The translations under genes were made by a program, and so were the position numbers. A stretch of DNA of 64,000 nucleotides, taken from Hyposmocoma kahamanoa (lineage: Eukaryota; Arthropoda; Insecta; Lepidoptera; Cosmopterigidae). The notes under the pieces were generated by a model, which was not told where the DNA came from, ran no database searches, and worked only from the letters and a program-made list of their open reading frames with translations. Within the stretch, counting starts at the first letter, position 1; every line of letters starts with the position of its first letter. This document shows, one piece after another, positions 47,501 through 59,500 of the stretch. Location of the stretch: assembly GCF_003589595.1 (NCBI RefSeq), contig NW_020654878.1, positions 275,537 to 339,536 on the forward strand. Reading direction: 5' to 3'.

Positions 47501-50500
47501 GGCATACTTTCCTTTGCAGATTTATTAACAGAAATTTAAATTGGATGCGGCAATCGTTAATATTTAAAGTCTTTTGTTGAATGACAATTGCAGTAAATGG
47601 CATTTCGTTATAATTATGTAATTAAATTTAATAGTATAGAAAAGAATAGAGGGTAATTATTGTGTGATTGTGGTGAACATCACGTTCTTTCAGCCATTAT
47701 TAAATCATTGTCACATTCATCTTTGTAAGTAAGTATGTAATTATATATAGGTACGTCTTAAAGCTAAAAAAATACTTTAAATTGTAAAAACATCTTTTAA
47801 TTGGCCATTTCTTCAAAGTTTTAACAAATTTCTACAAACTTTCATGTTTTTTTGAAGGTATTATATACCGAAGAATATACACTTCCGGGTAAAGACACGC
47901 GTTATTGTTATTACATTTGTGACTGCTTTTAAGGGTCCACAAAAAAATTTAAGGCTAAAGTTTGAATTAAAGTATTATAATATGTTTAAAACGGTCGCGT
48001 TTCCACTGAGAAGTTTACAGATCGTGGCGCTACGGCATTAATTTCTAAGCTACACATTTGTGAATGTTTGGTAGCCTTTAGCAAGCGGTGAAAGAAAAAC
48101 TTCGTGCTGAAAGCTGAGTGTCGAAGGTCCCTTGAAAAACCCAGGCGTGTGATGTGTAAATATGACGATGGTGAATGTATAAAACTGAAACCACTGAAGC
48201 CGTCACAGTTCATTTATATACGTCTAACCTTGCACGTCTAATGATTTTGAGAGTCAAAATTAGCATTGCAAATTAACAATGCTCAGGTCAAATACCGAAT
48301 TAACTTTATTAAGCACCAGTCGCCATATTTTATATACATTTACTTAAAACTATTTTTATTATAAAATCTAAAGCTTCGCTTGTTTAGTAATGACAGATTA
48401 CCAAGTGACGAAAATAAACAGCCAATAAAACATCGCGAAATCGTTTTGCAAGTTATTAATTATGATGTTAACAACATTGAATTAACTATTGCGGTTAAAC
48501 CATTGGCAATTTTCTATTATGACATTTCGATTTTTTGCAACATTTGAACACATGATTATGAATTTACAAAAAGGAAGCACTAAATAGAGTGATGTTAATC
48601 CGTATTATAAATTCTGCTCTTTGGGACTGAATTGTAAGCATAATCTAGACAATCGCCTGCTGAGCTTCGAATTCAGCTTATAATTTTGTTTAAAGCCTCT
48701 CATTAGGGAAACCCTGTGTCGCGGGTGCCATGGATACACAAATAGACATCCACAAATTACACCCAAACTCACGAGAGAACTAAATTTAGGCCATACAAAT
48801 ATTTCTCCCGACCCGGGAATTGAACCTGTGACCTCTGCGTGGCAGTTCGGCACGGTAACCGTTCGGCCATGGAGGCAGTCATTACTAGGCATGCAACCAA
48901 AGGGGCGTTGTGCTGCACAGTACAACAATGTAGATAATTAATATACTACATAAGCATGTAATGACATGTGTATAGTGTCCGATTTGTCATTGTTGTTATG
49001 TTCCTATGAGGGTGTCATTTTCTCCTCGAATAAATGAAGAAAATATCTACACAATCTGTAACTGGTTTTAGATTTAGTGTGTTTATTTTTATTGTAAAGT
49101 GTAAGGCTATTGCTTTTCTATAATAGTTTTTAAAAAGGTGTCTCACGGTAAATGTTACAGTTTTAACGGAAGCAACAATAGCCTGTTTTGGAGTATTGTC
49201 GTGACATTTTATTTGTTTATAGGGAATATTGTGCGACTACTTTTAAGAGTTTCAAGTTTTTTAGCATCAAAAATGAAATATGTCAAAGGCAATGGGACAA
49301 TGGTGTACACTTAGCAGTGCGTGATTATGCGACAAACTTCGAATGTGAAAAAGCAATGGGAATTGTATTCTCAGGTAAACAATAAATTTCTATAGCTAAT
49401 CTCAAAGTATTATGACCTCTGATGCATTTTAATAGAACTTTATTCTTTGGAAGAAAGCGGAGAAACCGGCCAAATGCGATGGTTATGTATCGTGAGACGA
49501 TTGTGTTTTGTCAGACAAACAATGGCTTTTGAAATGTGTTGGGTAATAACCATAACGAAGCGAGTATCAAGTTATTAATTACTTTATTAGTGGGCGGTGC
49601 GTATGCGATAAGTTTCATTAGAAAAAGCCTGGTTTATCCAGAAATGTATAATTTGACGCTCCTGGGACGAATTTTTTGTTCTCTGTCGACTGTACACAAT
49701 GATACAGTCACATACATTTAAGGTCACGGCTGTAGTAAATAAGCCATTACGTTTCATAATCAACTTGTAACGGGTGCTGGGTTTGTTCTTTTTTGTAAAA
49801 CCCCACACACTTTGTTGAAATGATGAGAGAGGCACGTGCAGAGTACCTGAGGTGACAGTAGGTATATGGTACTAAAGGGACACTGCTTTCGTTTAGCCGT
49901 GTCTATTAATAATTTTCTGAAGGATATTTTGCAGTCGATCGCTGAGTGCGTTGACTGCGCCAATGGCGACTATGCGTTATAAATTATACAGGAACTGTCA
50001 TATCATCCAAGTTTTAAAGCTGTTAAGCAGATCTGTTATTCATTTCCTGTTATAAATAAACCCGTATATAAGTTAACAAAAACAACATCAGGAAACAAAA
50101 GAAAAACGTAGAATCTAATAAAGCTGAGGTTACAGAGTAAATAAGCGCAGCTACATAAAAGATAAGCAGGTTACGAGCTATAATAGAAAACAATGAGATA
50201 CGTCTGAGACGAGATGACACTGAGCTTGTAGATCTATTTCATAATTACGCTGATTTCTTATTTAGTTGTGCACTAGGAAGTTGACTGGAGCGGCGATAGC
50301 CCTGTGGGAGAACGATTGCTTCTCAATAGAGAGGTCGAGATTCAAGTGGCGGCTTGCTGATTTTAATTTCTAAGATATTAATAAGTAGTGGTCGGAAATT
50401 CGGATGCTTGTTTACCTACAATTTGGTGCTCGCTAAATATGGAATGCGCTTTTGAATCGGAAAAATTGTCGAAAATATTCAGTAAAGTGTATAATTGAAG

Positions 50501-53500
50501 GAAAACAAACGTTTAAAATGTAATTTGTAAATTTATGCAACATTTAAATTATTTTTTGTTATGTTTTTATAAAGTTGAACATGTAAAAACATGACATCAA
50601 AAAAAATTGTTGGGAAACTAACGTGAAACTCAGACATATTCAGTAAACACACAATCCGTGTGTTTACTGAATAAACTCACGTATAAAGTCGAATTTTTGC
50701 TCACATGTTTATGTTATGTTGTGAGTGGTTTAGAGGGTAACATAAGTTATTCGAAAATTTTTATTTTCATTAAAATATAAAAATTTAAAATATAAAAATT
50801 GTAACATGTCACACCATTCCGACATTCAAAAGAAGAAAAAATAAAAAATATTTTTTAAGAAGCCGCTTCTATACTTTCATATCGAATCACGGGAAACAGT
50901 GAACTTTAGGTATATAAGCATCCAAATTTCCGACCACTGTTAATAAGTGGTGATAAATATGCAAAGTTACTACTATGAGTTATAAGAAAAATATATATTC
51001 AATTTCTCGTCAGCCATCTACAATGTCTAATAAAGTATAATATGCAGTAATTTAGTAAAAAAAATAAGATATATTTTGTAACATTAGAATTGTATAAATT
51101 TGCAGCCGTGACCATGGGACCTGTAAAGGGCTTGAAACGTCGATTTGCTTGAAAAATTAAGCGATTTACATTTGAAAAAGTAGTGTCATTTTCAATGTGT
51201 GTATACTCATGGATCTTTGCTGATTCATAGTTTTGTGTCTTTAAATTATGACTAAAAAACACAAAGTAATTTGTTTTGTGATTTTTTAATTGACATTTGA
51301 TATGTTTGGTTACGTCTCTGATAGAAACACATGCCAGCGAAAGCATTTTATTGTTCCAATTAATTATATAAATATAATATAAAATATCAAGGTATATTTA
51401 TTACGATAATTACCGTGATAATTATTGTGATATGATAATTATCGTGATGGATATCAAACTTATCAATGATCATTTTCGGAACCCTGATTTTAATTACATA
51501 TCAAATGTTATAAAATTCAGTTAAGTTAGCATAAATATTCCCTTAATATAAATTCCCTTAGAAAATATTCCCTTTTATTGTTCTGAAAAATGTTGGTTAA
51601 AAACAACATCACTGCGGATCCTGAAAAATGCCATTGACTCGTGTCGTGCAAACTGCAAGAATTCCAACATAGACAAGAGACGATTTTGACATTCTCGTAT
51701 TGTACTAACATAATTGTACACATATAGTCGTGACGTTACGATATTTTGTGTCCCACATTTATTTGATCTGTGGTCCAACACGAGGGCTAATTAAGCTTAT
51801 CTAAATTCCATCAAGAGCCGTCTTACTTAAAACTTCGTTAAGTACAACACATGCGCAAGCGCAGTACGTGAGGTCCTTGAGATGATGGTTGCTTTAGTTT
51901 TTCGCAATTCGTCGTTCTGTGGTTAAAAAGGACCTTGGATTGTTCATCAGCATTAAACAAAGAGTTTTTAGCTAGTGGAATGGTTTTTTTTCTGCCGCGC
52001 TAATAGCTGTCCCCGCGGTAACAACGCACATGATTGGGTGATTAATAGGATTGCAAAAAAGTCATCGAATAGAATCAGAAATGTTTGTTTTGATATTATA
52101 TTATTATGGGAGAATAGAGAAATTAAAAGCAATATACAATACACGTAGAGTGGGATAATACTTCCGTCTGTATTCCGTTATTATTTTACTGTATTTAGTT
52201 CTATAATTTTGAGGTTCGACTACAAGTTACTTCACTACGGCAATGTATTTAAAAGCTTTGAAATTATCGAGTTCTTAGGTTTTCGCGATTGTTACACATA
52301 GGAAATGAAACTATTTTTCCGGATTTAAATCGCGTATATTTGTTTTTTCAAACAAACCGACGTTTCGGGCCCTTTACAGGTCCCATGGTCACGGTTGACT
52401 GAGGTGGTACAGTCTTCAACCAGTTATGTCTAATATTGATGTAAACCACCCTATTTTTTCACTATAGTTACAATAGCTTTGAAATTTGTAAGTAAAAATA
52501 TGAGTATTTTGTTTTAATTTTTTCAACTTATTTTTAATTCTTCTGGAATTTCAGGTAGTTTGTAGTTCCGATGAATATACCTTGACTATTTTTGTCTCTG
52601 ATTATGTTATTACACAGAAATCAAAATTAATACAACAAAGTATCTCGAAGCGTAATGTTTTTTGATTTGTTGATTTTCCAATTTAAAATTATTGTCTTGT
52701 GTATAAGGAGTACGTACACAAAGAGGTCAAATTTCTTCCCCTTTCATTATGCACATATACTATCGTAACTTAGAACTCTCTGACTACGTAACCACCGCTT
52801 AACAATAGCATAATTTTACGACTTTTCGCGTACGATCGTCGCCGAAAGGGCCTACGATAAATCTAGCGCGCATGAGTTTGTCGTGGTACGCGTGTGACGT
52901 AATATGCGCGAGCGCCCGCCGTCGCCACCGACCGCGGAAGTGCCCCTGACCTTCTTACTGCTTTCTATGGACAGTGCGAACACAGTGTATTAAACATGCA
53001 GTGAATTATCTTAGCGTGTTTGTTTTTTATATCGTTTTAGAACAGACAGTATAGCAGAGATGTGCGTCCTGAACAGTTAAAACAAATAAAGTAATTGATT
53101 TATAATTTGTTGATTCCGAATGTTCTAGATCGTTCTTGTATTTGTACAATTATCTACAACTCAACCAGTATGGTGTGAGGTGTGCGAATTTCAATGCATC
53201 GTGAGAAAATTGGATATTCTTCGAATCACATTTGTTTTACTGTACAATTTCCCCTGTCAACCGTGACGCATACGCGCACGAAGTATTCTCTGTTACGTCA
53301 CAACGTCGACACACTTTTCCATATTCAAGAGATAGTTTATGACATTGCCACGTCTATTAAACGCTAAGTTAAGTTATTCTCGCAATTTCAGCGACATCTA
53401 CTTAAGCAATGCACTTTTCTGGACTAAATTAAAATCCCGAACTTGACCAAAAATACATGAAAAATGTACTTGGTTATTTTCAAATAAGACTCTAATATAT

Positions 53501-56500
53501 GAACTTCATTACCTAATCAGAAGTATCCTCTTTGGTGTTTATAGCCCTCTGATCACATTAAAAAGGTGATCTGACAGGCGAGAAATTCCGCCCAGTGACC
53601 GCGGTTCTCTATCGCAAAAGGCATAAAACTGTGTGGTCAAAGTTTATAACTCCATTTACAACAGCCTCATTACATTTACATAATGCTTACTTATATAAAT
53701 GAGATAAAGTATATTTAACTTATAAGTTGATAATGTGCTTCGATAAACGGGAAAAGTTTAATATGCGTATATATACATGTTTCGATAATATTATGGTAAA
53801 TGGATAGGTTGGAGATATTTGTTATTTTAGTTATTTGTTACGCAAGTCTGCAAAGTCGTTTGACGCGAGCGCTTGTATTGAAACCCGAGCAAGCGAAGGC
53901 GAACGCGAATCGAAGTTCAAGAATAGACTCCTGAACATATTTTTTTAATTTTTTTTTATTGTGACTCGGCAAAATGACTGCACCACGCCTGATGGAAAGT
54001 GCGAATACAGTCCAGAGATGAGAGTAACGGATGGAAAACACAAATATCTTCACTCCGTCACTATCATTTTGCCGGTCTGGCCAAATGCTTCTTCACACTA
54101 CGTTTGAAGGACCCGATGTTATAGAGGGGAGGGAATACATGCGCCGGGAGTCGGTTCCACAATTTGATGGTTCGGCATAAAAACGAATTGCCAAATTTTT
54201 TAGTGCGGGACGGTATTGAACTGACCGTCCAACAGTGGCAACGCAGTCCGGCACGGGTGGTCCGCTGATGGAAAGGAGAGGAAGGGATAAGGTTGAATAC
54301 CTCTTCAGAGCACTCACCGTGGTACAGGCGATAGAATACGCTAAGAGACGCTATATCTCTGCGAAGTTGTAACGACTCCGCATGCTCAGTTACATGAGCG
54401 GGGGTTTCAAGCCACGAGACGCAAAACAACTGTGCTGCCGAGCGAAACAGACTTCACCTCCCTATAGCGAGGGAAATGGTGGATGAAAGAAAAACAATTT
54501 TAATAAACATTAGTTACCGTTGTCAATTTAATGTCAACAATAAATAATAAGAATAAAACACACCAACGGATTTAAATAACGTAAAATATAATGTACGACA
54601 AATCGCGTAGTTGAACGTGTCATTCTTTTTTTTCATCGAAAGAAAAAGTTAGGTGCACTGTGGTCCATCACCAAGTTCGAATTTCAAAAACGTTTTCTAC
54701 GCTAGCGTGGAAAAAACGCTTTTGCGCGCAGATTTCTAATGAGAAAGAAAGCCTTTCCGAGCCAGTGAGGTGAAAAAGTATTTTTTTACTTCTCATGCTC
54801 TAAAAGTACGTCAATATAGAGTTAATTAGCGGAAGTAAAGTGCATCATTTAACCCCTAGGGAGTAAAATGTACCTAGTTTTTTAATTTACTTTGAATGAC
54901 CTAGATAAATGCAGACAGCCAATACTTACTAGCTCGATATTAGTTCCGTGCTTGTTCCACATAGAAGGTGGCGCCGCTTTATTTTCCCTCGTTAGTGCGT
55001 TTGTGTATGGACCACATTAGTGACGCGATGTAGCACTTAAATCGTTCGAAAGAAGCTTATGATTGCCAAAGACCGTTATCGTAGCGTCTTGTTGCGTTTG
55101 GTGTATCTATTCTGTGTCCGGTTGGAAAAAAAATACCGCGAAAACTTCCGAATGTTGGTTCGTAATTGAAATAAATAAATTATTCTTTTTTCTCGCAATC
55201 GAAGTGAAAAGTAAACTTTCCACTTCAAGAATTAAAGCCAATATATTATAAACACTCGGAGTAATAGAAACCCTCGTTAAAATTCGGATGGCTAACCACC
55301 GCGGGTATATATTGACTCGTTTTAGTCCATCGACAAAAAATAAACTATAACGTATTTATTGTCTTTCTTGTATTTTTGTTGTGAAAATTATCAAATGAAG
55401 CAAAAAAGTTATACGTAAACAAATGAGGTAACGATTTAAAACTACGAACCCTTTTAACTTGAGTAACAATGTTATCAGACGCAATCTAAAGAACTTTGTT
55501 GTGGATCTCGCAAGTACTTGGTTTATTTCTATAGCGGCGCGGCGTGGTCTGGCGGTGTGGCGGTGTGGCGGTGAGGGGTAGAGCAGTGCATTATGATTGA
55601 GGCAGGCGTGACATAACTTGTGGTCGCGTTGCGTGAGCGCATCTTTGTGCGCTCAGCCTTTGCTATCCAAACGAAAACTAACTACAAATTTTACAATGAT
55701 TTTGCACCAACGCAGCGCAGAATTAACAATAGCGGAATGATAGCTCTATGACATTTATATTAGTTACATTAATAACCTTTAATTAATAGGTTTTAAAAGT
55801 CATAGAAACAAATAACTGAATATATTGGGATGGCACCCGTTACTACTTGAGCAAAATAGGGGTTAATTTAGATTTTTTTTTTGTTTAGAGTATCAAGTGA
55901 CGGGACGAACAAGTGATGCGTCTGATGGTAAACTACACACCTGTCCATAACAGGTGCTGTGCCACTCCGAGCTTTAAAAGAGCAAAGATCAGAGGGGCAC
56001 TACCACTGCGCCCGACACCCTGAGATATAAGTTGACAAGTCCCATGTGCCTGTAATTTCACCAGCACCCTTACCCTTCAAAACCGGAACACAGTAATGCT
56101 GACATCACTGTTTGGCGGCAGAAATAGGTAGGATGGCAGTACTTCCCTGGACGAGCTCTATCACAAGGAACTCTAATGCTACTAAAATGAGGACGTGGCC
56201 AATAGTCAATTGCACACAATGAGAACTACAGAGAATTAAATTAGATAAATGAATATTCTGTTCAAGGAACTTAACTTTATGGTCTTTATGGTCTTTGGTG
56301 AAAATGATTCAATATTACCTTGGCAATAAATGCCAGGGAAGAATCTTGCAGGAAGTCGTGGGAACTGATACATATTAAATACGTGGAGAGTGATAGGCAA
56401 TAATTATGTATTCTATATTGTTCAATAGTAAGTTCGTTTATACAAGGTGTACAGAAAAGTATATCCACGTTTTAGGACTCGAAAGTGATCATGGTTGTAA

Positions 56501-59500
56501 ACATTTTGCTCGATTAAAAATTGTAATTAAAACATTTTTAAAATTTTTCAAACATATGTAATAAAATACTAGACAAAATTTAACTGTCCGATAAAGGAAA
56601 CATTTTGAGTGCTATGCCCTAGAGCGCGTCACTCGGCGTAAGTAAGAGAGGTAAAAAGTAGATTTTTGTTTTCTTTCATATCAAGCATATTTACAATGTT
56701 ATTATATTCTTCATTTAAATGATACAATGTTATTAAAATTTCAGTTCTTAGGATTTAAACATTATTTATTAGGGCACACCTAGTATGGTGTTATCTCGAA
56801 TTTAATCTAAACTAACCGTATGTGGAAAACTAACCGTAGGAACTGTAAGGAGACTAAAACGCTGATTTGTTGGAAAACACAAATATATAGCAGAAAAAAA
56901 TGTTTCATTTGTAATGAAAAAATTTGATCTGAAATGAATATAAGATATCGAGTTCTTTGGTTTTCGCGATTATTACACAAGGGAAATGAAACTATTTTTC
57001 CGGATTTCAATTACGTGTATTTGTTTTTTCAAACAACCATGACCATGGGACCTGTAATAGGCTCGAAACGTTGGATTGTTTGAAATAACAAATATACGCG
57101 ATTTAAATCCGGAAAAATAGTTTCATTTCCTATGAATATAATATGTTTTATCTGGTTTTAAAATTGTTCCATTTCATAGTCTTGACCAGAATACGTTTTT
57201 AGTATCGTTAGGTAATTATGTAAAATAATTCATCTGTTCATCATTAAAATTGAATATAAAAGAATGTGTTTCGCATCCTCTCTTCATAGTCCTTAGCCTG
57301 CCTCTCTTCGGAATGCGGCAATTAGGCAAATCTCGTTGCGTGTTATAACACACCGTCTTTGGCAAATGTTTACAATAGTGTGCAAGAGTTTACTTAGTAA
57401 TGGACATGCAAATTTCCTTAGCGAAGATTAGAAACAGGCCTGCGGCACACGATTTGGGCACTCGAGAATAGTTTCAAACATGAGTCGTGTTGTCATGCGT
57501 ACTCTAGTTGTTTGAAACAATGTTAGTCATAAATCACGCATTGACGCACTAATATACTTACTGTCCAAATAAGATCTACTTTATTGCGACGATAGCGAAT
57601 TGCAACGATTTGGAATTCAAAATGGCTCGTTATAATGTATGTATCAGGATTATTTACTCATAATTTCAAATTTAAAAGGTACAAAATTCGTCCAGATAGC
57701 ATTACATACAAATATATTAAATATTAAAAACCAGGTCAAAAGCACCAACAATGAATGTGCACGAAGAGGCTGGTGCAAGTACAGGAATCGAAAGAAGCAT
57801 GCTAAGAGATAGTGTTATAAATATATTATGTAGAATTTAACTGATGTACTTATTGTATTCATTTTTGCCATTTATTTCCCGATCGCCTTCAAGCACAAGG
57901 CAGACGCTACTTCTATCCGAAAAACGACATATTGTTAAAATAAAATACCGGTTATCTCAGATAGCAAATGCGGGCCGCTTTCGTGGTGTCTTCTGTCGCA
58001 TGTTGTATAGCCTTTATCACTCGCAAGTAGTCGCGAGGCGAAGATTCATCGTTATAGAACGACCGCCTTGAGAATAGACCGACCTTTATTCTGTCAGCTT
58101 TTTGTGACAGCTCCCGTATATATGATTTGTAAATAGATAGCATTTGTAAAAAGTACGTAGGCAGAAGACTACTAGACTATCCTATGAAATAAAAATAAGC
58201 TCAAAATTTTTAACTTACAAAGTCAAATAATTATTTATTCCATCCGTAAAATTTTGACACTTTGAAAACGTCATTTTTAAGTTTAATACACTTTGAATCA
58301 TATTTATGTGGAATCTAGATTCATGTCGTCTTTCCATACATCTTTATCTAGCAAGTAGTTTTCAGTTTTGTAATAAGACTTTTCAGTTAAAATACTTTTG
58401 ATGTAAGTTTTAAGTTAAAAGTTTTTGGGAAATGATAATCTTATATATGCTTCGAAGTGTTGTTGTAAAAACGTATACAGTTCCACAAAAAAGAATCGTT
58501 TACCTTAGTTAAACGAAATCATGGTGCCTTGGGTTTGGATTTACCTAGTTATAATGCATTTTGTTAACAGTAAATTACTCAAATAACTTGTGATTATTGC
58601 TTCCACTGGTTAATTACCGCGTCTTTAAGTAGTAACAAACCGGAACAAGCCGAAAACAGTATCATAGTAACTTCATGTAAGTTACGGTTAGAGTGGAAAC
58701 AACCATTGTGCATACATTACGAGAGCCGACCGGGTTATGCGTGGAAGAAATATTTATGTGGACAAATTAGATAACTGCGTTATAAATAGAAGAGTCAAGT
58801 TGCGGCACCTTTATTAGTGTGACCGACAGACCTCTTAAGACTGTCCAGAATAGGGTGCCATCACGCAGAATCGGGCAGGTAGATTGAACAACAAGGTGAA
58901 TTCTCCTACATACTACATATAAGGTGGCTCCTTTGTTTATTTTGTATTTGGGAAATTAACAGCTCACAGCACGCTGAAGTACAACAAATAAAGCATCCAC
59001 AACTCAGAGACTTTACAAATTTCATCGACTACTCCAGATATACAACAGTACTTAACAGGAGTGGAAATAGCAAATTGTCTAAGTGTTCATTGGTAAATGT
59101 TTATATATCCACTCATTTTCAGAGGGGTCACCAGAGTAAAGCGATGTTTGTATTAATTGTTACAATGATTCCGAAAAATTCACCTGAATCTCCGGGGTTG
59201 CTAACTTGGAAGACGGAAGTTCCCTGAACACGTAGGCTGTATATAAATGTACCAAAAATCTTTTAAATATATTTTTAATATTTGAATATTCATCGTCATC
59301 ATCGTAAGCCATAGTTTGCTCGGTGGAACAAAGTGCGGATTAGGGATTTCACAAATGTACGTAACTACGAATTAAAGTCTAAGTCTTAGGGTATATGCAG
59401 CCACAGTGATCCGAATCGAGATTGATATTTGTACAATTATTTAAAAATAAACTACATTCGTTATTCCTTTTTATGTTCAACCTGCGGCGATTTCGTGGAA

